NCBI RefSeq assembly: GCF_023195835.1
Contig: NZ_CP096199.1
Coordinates: 2,542,001-2,606,000, forward strand
Source: Vibrio sinaloensis
Lineage (GTDB): Bacteria; Pseudomonadota; Gammaproteobacteria; Enterobacterales; Vibrionaceae
Direction: 5' to 3'
DNA: 64,000 nt
In this document: in pieces, positions 57,098 to 64,000 of the stretch
How the letters are laid out: each line of letters opens with the position of its first letter
Numbering within the stretch: position 1 is the first letter of the stretch
Made by a program: the position numbers and the translations under genes
The notes under the pieces: generated by a model
Told to the model about the DNA's origin: nothing
Database searches by the model: none
The model's input: the letters and a program-made list of their open reading frames with translations, nothing else

Positions 57098-58930
57098 CTA
57101 CTCTACCGTGACCGCTTTCGCTAGGTTGCGAGGTTGGTCTACGTCCGTCCCTTTGATCAATGCAACGTAGTACGAGAGTAACTGCATTGGAATGGTGTAG
57201 TAGATAGGCGCCGTGATTTCGCTAACGTGCGGCATGGTAATGATCTTCATTGTGTCATCGCCTTCAAAGCCTGCGTCGGCATCGGCAAACACGTACAGCA
57301 GGCCACCACGTGCACGTACTTCTTCCACGTTTGATTTGAGCTTCTCTAGCAGATCGTTACTTGGCGCTACCACAACCACTGGCATATCAGCGTCGATCAA
57401 AGCCAGAGGACCATGTTTCAACTCACCCGCCGCGTAAGCTTCTGCGTGAATGTACGAGATCTCTTTCAGTTTCAGCGACGCTTCCATCGCGATTGGGTAG
57501 AACTCGCCACGACCAAGGAACAAAGTATGGTGCTTGTCGGCAAAGTCTGTTGCCAGCGCTTCAATATCTTTCTCAAAAGAGAGCGCCGCATTGATCTGCT
57601 TAGGCAGCGCGTGCAACGCTTCTACGATCTCTTTTTCTTTCTCTTTGCTGATGCGGTTTTGCTGCTTGCCCAGAGCTGTCACTAACATTAATAAAGCGGA
57701 AAGCTGAGTGGTAAAGGCTTTGGTGGATGCAACACCAATTTCTACCCCAGCGCGCGTCATAAAGGCAAAATCTGACTCACGAACCAGAGAAGAGCCCGCC
57801 ACGTTACAGATGGTCATCGCTGCCATATAGCCTTTCTCTTTCGCTAGGCGAAGCGCTGCGAGCGTATCGGCAGTTTCACCAGATTGAGACAAGGTGATCA
57901 ATAGGCTATTTGGACGAGTGACAAACTTGCGGTAACGGAACTCAGAGGCGATTTCGACGTCACAACTCACGCCTGCAATGTCTTCAAACCAGTAACGCGC
58001 CGTCATACCTGCGTTGTATGAGGTGCCACAAGCCACGATCTGTACGTGCTCTACCTTGGCTAAGATTTCCGCGGCGTTAACACCAATCGCTTCTGTGACG
58101 ACAGAATCTGCGGTAATACGCCCTTCCATCGTGTTGATAAGCGCAGTCGGTTGTTCATAAATCTCTTTTTGCATGAAGTGACGGTACTGACCTTTATCAC
58201 CCGCATCATGCTCTGCATTAGATTCAGTAATCTCACGCTCAACACGCTCGCCAGTCGCATCAAACACCGTGACTTCACGGCGAGTGATCTCGGCGACGTC
58301 GCCCTCTTCAAGGTACATAAAGCGGCGCGTTACGTTCAGCAGTGCCAACTGATCTGAAGCGAGGAAATTCTCACCAACACCAAAACCAATCACAATAGGG
58401 CTGCCTGAACGCGCCACGACGATGCGTGAAGGATCATTGCGATCCAGCGCAACCGTGCCGTAGGCACCTTCCAACTGTTTTGCTGTTTTTTGTACCGCTT
58501 CAAGCAGGGTTTCTGAAGTACGAAGTTCCCATTCAACTAGGTGCGCGATAACCTCTGTGTCGGTTTGAGATTCAAACACATAGCCGCGCGATTGCAGCAG
58601 TTCGCGCAGTTGTTCATGGTTCTCGATAATGCCGTTGTGCACCACCGCGATGTCACCAGACATGTGTGGGTGTGCGTTGGCTTCAGATGGCTCTCCATGT
58701 GTTGCCCAGCGAGTGTGGGCGATACCTGTGCCACCTACCACTTGTGCTGAGTCAACAGCGTCAGCCAACTCTTGAACTTTGCCCAAACGACGCACACGAG
58801 TCAGATTTGAAGCACTATCAACAACAGCAACACCGGCTGAGTCATAACCGCGGTACTCTAAGCGGCGTAATCCTTCTACCAAAATTTCAGCGACGTCTCG
58901 TTGTGCAACTGCACCGACGATTCCACACAT
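57098..58930 (-). CDS. glmS: GlmS, glutamine--fructose-6-phosphate aminotransferase
   Basis: Makes glucosamine 6-phosphate, the entry to UDP-GlcNAc for wall and LPS. I start at [17 protein letters not shown] (610 aa) since Cys2 is the N-terminal nucleophile after Met removal. The glutaminase domain ([18 protein letters not shown]) is followed by two SIS domains ([76 protein letters not shown]) and the C-terminal NLAKAVTVE. The fructose 6-phosphate made by MtlD from mannitol is its substrate. A DeoR-type gene lies 96 bp upstream on the same strand. Confidence 0.98.
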   Translation of the reverse strand: MCGIVGAVAQRDVAEILVEGLRRLEYRGYDSAGVAVVDSASNLTRVRRLGKVQELADAVDSAQVVGGTGIAHTRWATHGEPSEANAHPHMSGDIAVVHNGIIENHEQLRELLQSRGYVFESQTDTEVIAHLVEWELRTSETLLEAVQKTAKQLEGAYGTVALDRNDPSRIVVARSGSPIVIGFGVGENFLASDQLALLNVTRRFMYLEEGDVAEITRREVTVFDATGERVEREITESNAEHDAGDKGQYRHFMQKEIYEQPTALINTMEGRITADSVVTEAIGVNAAEILAKVEHVQIVACGTSYNAGMTARYWFEDIAGVSCDVEIASEFRYRKFVTRPNSLLITLSQSGETADTLAALRLAKEKGYMAAMTICNVAGSSLVRESDFAFMTRAGVEIGVASTKAFTTQLSALLMLVTALGKQQNRISKEKEKEIVEALHALPKQINAALSFEKDIEALATDFADKHHTLFLGRGEFYPIAMEASLKLKEISYIHAEAYAAGELKHGPLALIDADMPVVVVAPSNDLLEKLKSNVEEVRARGGLLYVFADADAGFEGDDTMKIITMPHVSEITAPIYYTIPMQLLSYYVALIKGTDVDQPRNLAKAVTVE

Positions 58931-59026
58931 AAGTAACTCCAATTTGTTGATTCCGAGTGGCAGCAAGCAAAGGCCAATGTCGGACTAGTGTTTTTAATAT
59001 AGTAGTATTCGATTGTCGTCGTGTGC

Positions 59027-59788
59027 TTAGGCGCAAACGACTTTGACACCATGAGACTCAATTTTTTGCTTAGCCTCAGGCGCTAAATCTTTGTTGGTAA
59101 TTAATATATCGATGGCCTGCCATGCGAGTTCTAAGTTGGGGATCTTACGGCCAATTTTTTCTGACTCGACCATCACTATCACCTCTCGGGACACTTCAGC
59201 CATCACTTTGCTTAAGCCGACTAACTCATTAAATGTCGTAGTGCCCCGATCAAGATCGACCCCATCCGCCCCAATAAACAATTGGTCAAAGTCATAGGAA
59301 CGCAGGACAGACTCAGCGACTTGCCCCTGAAATGACTCCGAATGGGCATCCCAAGTGCCGCCAGTCATCAGCAAGGTGGGCTCACTTTCTAGCTCATTGA
59401 GGGCATTGGCCACATTGAGAGAGTTCGTCATCACCACCAAACCACGCATACCGTCTAGCTGTTTAATCAGGGCAGCGGTGGTACTGCCACTGTCGATGAC
59501 GATGCGGTTATGCTCACGAATCAACTTCGCAGCAGCTTGAGCCAGCTCATTCTTTCGAACCGAAATATTTTCACTCAATTCATCACTCACCACCTCTTTT
59601 GGAAGGGCGATGGCACCACCATAACGACGCAACAGTTGACCATTGGTTTCAAGCGAGGCCAAATCCTTTCTAATCGTGACTTCTGAGGTTTCAAATTGGA
59701 GAGATAGCTCCTCCACACTGACTTCACCTTTCTCATTCACTAGATTAGAAATCGCGTGTCTTCTTAATTGAGTATTTCGTTTCGACAT
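59027..59788 (-). CDS. DeoR-family transcriptional regulator, upstream of glmS
   Basis: A 253-aa DeoR/GlpR-type regulator. The N-terminal helix-turn-helix is RRHAISNLVNEKGEVSVEELSLQFETSEVTIRKDLASLETNGQLLRRYGGA; the C-terminal sugar-phosphate-sensing domain has IVIDSGSTTAALIKQL and LFIGADGVDLDRGTTTFN. Its position next to glmS suggests control of amino-sugar metabolism, with glucosamine- or fructose-phosphate as a candidate effector. This is context only. Clustered TTTCG pentamers (59775-59784, 59807-59811, 59836-59840 inverted, 59857-59861) over its start look like an autoregulatory operator. It is divergent from pykF. Confidence 0.9.
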   Translation of the reverse strand: MSKRNTQLRRHAISNLVNEKGEVSVEELSLQFETSEVTIRKDLASLETNGQLLRRYGGAIALPKEVVSDELSENISVRKNELAQAAAKLIREHNRIVIDSGSTTAALIKQLDGMRGLVVMTNSLNVANALNELESEPTLLMTGGTWDAHSESFQGQVAESVLRSYDFDQLFIGADGVDLDRGTTTFNELVGLSKVMAEVSREVIVMVESEKIGRKIPNLELAWQAIDILITNKDLAPEAKQKIESHGVKVVCA

Positions 59789-59923
59789 TTAATTTTGATT
59801 TTAAAGTTTCGAAGTGAAAGCAATTATAGTCAAGTCGAAAGTTTTATGTCCATTTATTTCGATCCAAAAAATTAATAAATAGCGCAAAAACCTTGTCCTA
59901 AGACAATTCTTAAGCAGTGATAT

Positions 59924-59937
59924 TGAAATGATTCAGT
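59924..59937. promoter_or_regulatory. candidate Cra (FruR) binding site upstream of pykF
   Basis: TGAAATGATTCAGT; its reverse complement ACTGAATCATTTCA agrees with the Cra consensus RSTGAAWCSNTHHW at 13 of 14 positions. pykF is a classical Cra target. It lies about 100 bp before the -10 at 60037. The gap between the deoR start and this site (59862-59923) shows nothing else. Confidence 0.5.
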
Positions 59938-60036
59938 GGTAGAATTCGCATCCGAAAAGAAAAAAAATTACAGAATTGACCGTTATTTTTTGCCAATAAC
60001 CCCAGCTTATCCTAGGGCCGTCACAAAAATAGCGTC

Positions 60037-60219
60037 TATAATCCCAACAAGTTGGTCAGAAAATGACTAAACTTTGTGAAAGACTTTCAGTTCTGAAGCC
60101 AACTAAATTCGGCGCTGTCTACTCAAGTTGGCAGGCACAAAATGCCTTAGTGACAGCCTTGGTTTCAGACCAATAACCGACTTTCAAATTGTAACTATAT
60201 TGACCGGAGAGTATCTTCC
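60037..60219 (+). promoter_or_regulatory. pykF -10 element and structured leader of about 170 nt
   Basis: TATAAT at 60037-60042 predicts a start near 60049. The leader can form AGTTGG / CCAACT (60050-60055 with 60099-60104) and a long stem GCTGTC / GACAGC (60114-60119 with 60152-60157) enclosing GGCA-CAAAA-TGCC (60134-60146). CCAACT can instead pair with a second AGTTGG (60126-60131), which would exclude both other stems. A hairpin TTGGT-TTCAG-ACCAA follows (60159-60173), then GGAG before the ATG. The arrangement resembles a riboregulator; there is no T tract. Confidence 0.5.
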
Positions 60220-61632
60220 ATGAAAAAGACCAAAATCGTATGTACGATTGGCCCTAAAACTGAATCTGTAGAGAAGCTAACTGAACTAGTAAACGCAGGC
60301 ATGAACGTAATGCGCCTAAACTTCTCTCACGGTGACTACGTAGAGCACGGCACTCGTATCGCGAACTTCCGTAAAGTAATGGAAGCGACAGGTAAGCAAC
60401 TGGCTATCCTACTCGACACTAAAGGTCCAGAAATCCGTACTATCAAACTAGAAAACGGCGACGACGTTGATCTAGTCGCTGGTCAAGAGTTCACTTTCAC
60501 TACTGACACTTCAGTTGTTGGTAACAAAGATAAAGTTGCGGTAACTTACGCAGGCTTTGCCGCTGACCTAAACGTTGGCAACACTATCCTAGTAGACGAC
60601 GGCCTAATCGAAATGGAAGTTATTGCAACTTCTGAAACTGAAGTTAAGTGTAAAGTGCTTAACAACGGCGCACTAGGCGAAAACAAAGGTGTTAACCTTC
60701 CTGGCGTTTCTGTAAACCTACCTGCACTATCTGAAAAAGATAAGAACGACCTTAAATTCGGTTGTGAGCAAGGCGTTGACTTCGTTGCAGCATCTTTCAT
60801 CCGTAAAGCGTCTGACGTTCAAGAAATCCGTGAAGTACTGGCTGCAAACGGCGGCGAGAACATCCACATCATCTCTAAGATCGAAAACCAAGAAGGTGTT
60901 GATAACTTCGACGAGATCCTAGAGCTTTCTGACGGCATCATGGTTGCTCGTGGTGACCTAGGTGTTGAAATCCCAGCTGAAGAAGTCATCTTCGCTCAGA
61001 AGATGATGATTGAGAAGTGTAACCGCGCACGTAAGATGGTTATCACTGCAACTCAAATGCTTGATTCTATGATCAACAACCCACGTCCTACTCGTGCGGA
61101 AGCAGGCGACGTTGCTAACGCCGTAATGGACGGAACTGACGCAGTTATGCTTTCTGGTGAAACAGCGAAAGGTAAGTACCCAGTTGAAGCCGTCACTATC
61201 ATGGCTCAAATCGCGAACCGCACTGATTCAGCGCTAAAAGCTGAACTAGGTTCTCGTCTAGACAGCCCACGCCTACGCATCACTGAAGCGGTATGTAAAG
61301 GCGCGGTAGACACAGCTGAGAAACTAGCGGCTCCACTTATCGTTGTTGCAACTGAAGGTGGTAAGTCTGCACGTTCAGTACGTAAGTACTTCCCAACAGC
61401 AAACATCCTAGCTCTAACCACTAACACTAAGACTGCTGCTCAGCTCGTTCTAACTAAAGGTGTGACTCCAGTGGTTGTTGATTCTATCGACAGCACTGAC
61501 GCATTCTACGTAGCGGGTAAAGAACTGGCTCTAGAATCTGGTCTAGGTAACAAAGGTGATATCGTTGTGATGGTTTCTGGTGCTCTAGTCGCTTCAGGCA
61601 CAACTAACACTGCTTCTGTACACGTTCTATAA
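60220..61632 (+). CDS. pykF: PykF, pyruvate kinase I
   Basis: Converts phosphoenolpyruvate and ADP to pyruvate and ATP; the type I enzyme is activated by fructose 1,6-bisphosphate. The 470-aa protein has [36 protein letters not shown], the active-site [29 protein letters not shown] and [28 protein letters not shown]. Length equals E. coli PykF. Codon use is strongly biased, as expected for a highly expressed gene. Confidence 0.98.
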   Translation: MKKTKIVCTIGPKTESVEKLTELVNAGMNVMRLNFSHGDYVEHGTRIANFRKVMEATGKQLAILLDTKGPEIRTIKLENGDDVDLVAGQEFTFTTDTSVVGNKDKVAVTYAGFAADLNVGNTILVDDGLIEMEVIATSETEVKCKVLNNGALGENKGVNLPGVSVNLPALSEKDKNDLKFGCEQGVDFVAASFIRKASDVQEIREVLAANGGENIHIISKIENQEGVDNFDEILELSDGIMVARGDLGVEIPAEEVIFAQKMMIEKCNRARKMVITATQMLDSMINNPRPTRAEAGDVANAVMDGTDAVMLSGETAKGKYPVEAVTIMAQIANRTDSALKAELGSRLDSPRLRITEAVCKGAVDTAEKLAAPLIVVATEGGKSARSVRKYFPTANILALTTNTKTAAQLVLTKGVTPVVVDSIDSTDAFYVAGKELALESGLGNKGDIVVMVSGALVASGTTNTASVHVL

Positions 61633-61651
61633 TAGAAACGCGACAGACACT

Positions 61652-61676
61652 AAAAGAGGGCCTCGGCCCTCTTTTT
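61652..61676 (+). terminator. intrinsic terminator of pykF
   Basis: AAAAGAGGGCC / GGCCCTCTTTT with TC at the tip, then TTT. Confidence 0.88.
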
Positions 61677-61688
61677 GCTTTTCTACTA

Positions 61689-62384
61689 TTAATCAAGCTG
61701 ATAAATCACATCGACACGGTCTCGTATCACTATAGTCGAGTCTTGATAAGTATTCGATTCTACGTTCCCATCCATCGCCATTGCACGCATCAATACTGGT
61801 TGATGGCTCGACATATTATAGTCAACTCGCCAAACATCTTGGATCTCCTTCCCAAACCCTTCGGCTAGCGATTCAGCCTTATCATTGGCGTCTTTGATCG
61901 CGGCCAATCTCGCCTGTTGTTGATACAAGGCTTGATCACGCACTTTCAGTTCAATATTGTCGACTTGATTGATCCCCGAGTTCAACGCTAAATCGAGATA
62001 CTGGTTTAGGTTTGCCAACTGCTGGACAGTCACGGTAATACTTCGGGTCGCGCGGTAGCCGACCAGTTCAGGCTTGCCCTGTTTCGGATAGTGGTACTGA
62101 GGAGTGATATACAGATTGGAACTAGCAATGTCTTTGCTCTCAACTCCTTGCTGATTCAGAGCATCAAGAAAGCTCATCACCACTTGGTCAACCGCCTGCT
62201 TGGCCTGTTCGGCGGTCATGGTTGATTCCACGATCTTCACCGAGAACTGCGCCATGTCAGGCTTAGCTACAACTTCACCATATCCAGTGGTGACTAAGTG
62301 CGGAAAGTCTGGCGTGTTAGCCATCACATTAGCACTCAAAGTGGATAAAGTGATCGCTGCAACCCACACTGGAATAAACTTCAT
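61689..62384 (-). CDS. yggE: YggE, periplasmic SIMPL-domain protein (oxidative-stress defence)
   Basis: A 231-aa protein with a signal peptide (MKFIPVWVAAITLSTLSANVMA) and a SIMPL (DUF541) domain: TTGYGEVVAKPDMAQFSVKIVE, VESKDIASSNLYITPQY, GYRATRSITVTVQQLANLNQYLDLALNSGINQVDNIEL and AIKDANDKAESLAEGFGKEI. I choose the internal Met so that the signal peptide is terminal. E. coli yggE is also next to the argP/argO region. Its biochemical role is not known. Confidence 0.9.
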   Translation of the reverse strand: MKFIPVWVAAITLSTLSANVMANTPDFPHLVTTGYGEVVAKPDMAQFSVKIVESTMTAEQAKQAVDQVVMSFLDALNQQGVESKDIASSNLYITPQYHYPKQGKPELVGYRATRSITVTVQQLANLNQYLDLALNSGINQVDNIELKVRDQALYQQQARLAAIKDANDKAESLAEGFGKEIQDVWRVDYNMSSHQPVLMRAMAMDGNVESNTYQDSTIVIRDRVDVIYQLD

Positions 62385-62490
62385 ACTGATATACCCTATC
62401 GCTTTAAATCTATACATCATAGATAGTGGACAAGATTAGACCAAGCAAGCGCAGGAAGTTCTGACAGAGAATTAACGCACCAAAATAGGA

Positions 62491-63387
62491 TTACTTGGGC
62501 AGCAAATCTTGGGTATGAGCGATAATCGCCTCGCTAATCGATCTAAGCAAACCAGTTTCGAGTTGCCAGTGATGCCAATAAATCTCAAAGCTCATGAAGA
62601 ATCCCGGCATCAAATCCATCAACTGACCAGACGTAAGCTCAGCCTCGATCTGCAATTTGGGGATCAAACAATACGCGCAGCCCATTAGTGCAAGATTGAC
62701 AAACGCTTCAGAGCTCGCCACATGATGATGGGCAATCGACTCTGGCTCGATATTAAAGTGCTGAGTTAAAAAATCACGATGCAGCGGATCGTAGTGATCT
62801 AAAGAGACCGCTGGTGCGTTTTGCAATGCTTGCCGGTTGACGCCATTGGCGAAGTAACGCTTGGCAAACTCTGGGCTCGCCACACACACGTAATCCATCC
62901 GCCCTAGATATTGCGCCTCACACCCGGCCATGGCTTTAGGCTCCACACTGAGCGCCCCCACCACTTCCCCATTTTTGAGTTTATGTAAGGTACGCGCTTC
63001 CGGAAAAACCGCAAAGTTAAACTCAACCCGATGCGATTTCATAATTGGCGCCAAAGCAGGCAGTAACCAAGTCGCCAAACTATCGGCATTGGTGGCAATC
63101 GAAACGCGTTGTATCTTGTCTTGATTGTGGCTGCCGAGCTCGGGAATCAACTCTGTCTCCAAAAGCTGAACTCGCTGATAAAAGCCCAACAATTTTTGGC
63201 CAATCAAGGTGGGTTTCGGTGGTTGTTCGCGGATTAAAACCGGTTGAGCAAGAAACTTCTCTAGTTGCTTGATCCGTTGTGATATTGCCGATTGCGACAC
63301 ATGCAGCGTTTGCGCTCCCCGTTCAAAACTGCCCGCTTTGACCACTGCCTCCAGCGCTTCAATCCAGCGGTAATCTAATCCTCGCAT
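62491..63387 (-). CDS. argP: ArgP (IciA), LysR-type regulator of argO and lysine-sensitive genes
   Basis: LysR family regulator that activates the arginine exporter gene argO with arginine and traps RNA polymerase there with lysine. The 298-aa protein has the HTH ([33 protein letters not shown]) and the ArgP-specific effector domain ([58 protein letters not shown]). The Shine-Dalgarno AGGAGG lies 5 bp before the ATG at 63387; a GTG codon just upstream is an alternative. It is divergent from argO with 110 bp between. Confidence 0.95.
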   Translation of the reverse strand: MRGLDYRWIEALEAVVKAGSFERGAQTLHVSQSAISQRIKQLEKFLAQPVLIREQPPKPTLIGQKLLGFYQRVQLLETELIPELGSHNQDKIQRVSIATNADSLATWLLPALAPIMKSHRVEFNFAVFPEARTLHKLKNGEVVGALSVEPKAMAGCEAQYLGRMDYVCVASPEFAKRYFANGVNRQALQNAPAVSLDHYDPLHRDFLTQHFNIEPESIAHHHVASSEAFVNLALMGCAYCLIPKLQIEAELTSGQLMDLMPGFFMSFEIYWHHWQLETGLLRSISEAIIAHTQDLLPK

Positions 63388-63497
63388 CACCCCCTCCTAA
63401 TATTAGAGTTACTAATCAATCATAAATATCATTAAATATACTTATGAATTCTATTTATTTATCTTTAACTCATCAACAATCAAAGGGAGACAATGAA

Positions 63498-64000
63498 GTG
63501 AATTTTTGGCTGATGTTACAAGGTTTTGGCCTAGGTGCGAGTATGATTATTCCTATCGGTGCGCAAAACGCGTACGTGTTAAACCAGGGCATCAAACGTC
63601 ACCACCACCTGACCACCGCTACCATTTGCAGCGTATTAGACACCTTGTTTATCTCATTGGGTATCTTTGGCGGAGGTGCGCTACTGGCAAAAAATGAAAC
63701 CTTGTTGCTGTTGGTCACCCTCGGTGGCATAGCTTTTCTCACTTTCTATGGTGGGTTGTCACTGAAAAGCGCCTTGTTTCCAACAGAGAGTCACCTCGCC
63801 CAATCCCCGTCATTGTCAGGACGTAAAGCGGTGATCATTGGCGCACTTGCGGTTACCGTGCTAAACCCGCATCTTTATCTCGATACTGTGGTGATATTAG
63901 GCTCGATTGGCGGCCAGTTTAGTGGCAGCGACCGCCTCGCTTTTGCTATTGGGACAATTGCCGCCTCTTTTACTTGGTTTTTCGCGCTTTCTATTGCCGC
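63498..64000 (+). CDS. argO: ArgO, LysE-family arginine exporter (partial, C-terminus beyond window)
   Basis: Inner-membrane exporter of arginine and canavanine. The visible 167 codons start at GTG (VNFWLMLQGFGLGASMIIPIGAQNAYVLNQGIKRHHH) after AAAGGGAGA, the usual LysE/ArgO N-terminus with the conserved PIGAQNAYVL. About five membrane segments are visible (FISLGIFGGGALL, AVIIGALAVTVLNPHLYLDT, FAIGTIAASFTWFFALSIA). The C-terminal segment is cut by the window end. An upstream ATG at 63493 is followed at once by AAG TGA and is not the start. It should be controlled by the divergent argP. Confidence 0.93.
   Translation, partial: MNFWLMLQGFGLGASMIIPIGAQNAYVLNQGIKRHHHLTTATICSVLDTLFISLGIFGGGALLAKNETLLLLVTLGGIAFLTFYGGLSLKSALFPTESHLAQSPSLSGRKAVIIGALAVTVLNPHLYLDTVVILGSIGGQFSGSDRLAFAIGTIAASFTWFFALSIA

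Noticed and set aside
63493..63501. ATG start for argO
   Set aside because: ATG AAG TGA terminates after two codons; the GTG at 63498 opens the conserved ArgO frame.

Overview
The window is a 64 kb piece of a Vibrio chromosome, almost certainly the large one. The evidence is protein content and gene order: the pdhR/recJ-dsbC-xerD/fldB/ampD/nadC/pilABCD-coaE-zapD-yacG block, rpsP-rimM-trmD-rplS, ftsB-ispD-ispF-truD-surE-pcm-nlpD-rpoS, tsaD/rpsU-yqeY-dnaG-rpoD, djlA/lptD-surA-pdxA-rsmA-apaG-apaH/folA, obgE-rpmA-rplU/ispB and olsF...glmS-deoR/pykF are all gammaproteobacterial arrangements with Vibrio-type proteins. I do not name a species. There is no rRNA, CRISPR, insertion sequence, prophage or integron cassette. 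About 90 % of the window is housekeeping coding sequence.

Layout. 1-5 kb: the 5' part of pdhR with its own operators, a heptamer array, recJ-dsbC-xerD leftward, and fldB divergent. 5-13 kb: ampD, nadC, the type IV pilus operon pilABCD, then coaE, zapD and yacG. 13-20 kb: an ERIC-like element, the rplS-trmD-rimM-rpsP operon (leftward), ffh, ypjD and corB. 19-27 kb: the leftward stationary-phase, isoprenoid and division cluster (rpoS to ftsB), uppP and folK-folB. 27-36 kb: plsY, an alpha/beta hydrolase, tsaD, the macromolecular-synthesis operon, tRNA-Ile2(CAU) and an HD-GYP protein. 36-45 kb: djlA and the outer-membrane biogenesis operon lptD to apaH, a 21-copy heptamer array, folA and yjjPB. 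46-49 kb: obgE, rpmA, rplU and ispB. 49-64 kb, the most variable part: a PhoB-type ornithine-lipid synthase gene (olsF), an orphan TRAP binding protein, the mannitol operon mtlADR, glmS with a DeoR-type regulator, pykF behind a long structured leader, yggE, argP and argO (cut by the window end).

Regulatory content is unusually readable. Two perfect PdhR palindromes flank the pdhR promoter. An 11-bp-periodic Pho box array lies before olsF. CRP-type sites and a long inverted repeat lie before mtlA. A Cra-type site and a leader with competing helices precede pykF. Around 20 intrinsic terminators separate the transcription units, and several overlap stop codons.

The clearest non-gene signal is a family of three heptanucleotide tandem arrays (units GAGTGGC/GAGTGAC, GAGAAGC/GAAAAGC and GAGTAGC). 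Two of them begin inside a gene's 3' end and supply or share its stop codon. Each array is nearly homogeneous within itself but differs from the others. No whole undescribed gene system is evident. The strongest leads are the heptamer family, the pykF leader, the mtlA inverted repeat, and the ERIC-like element.
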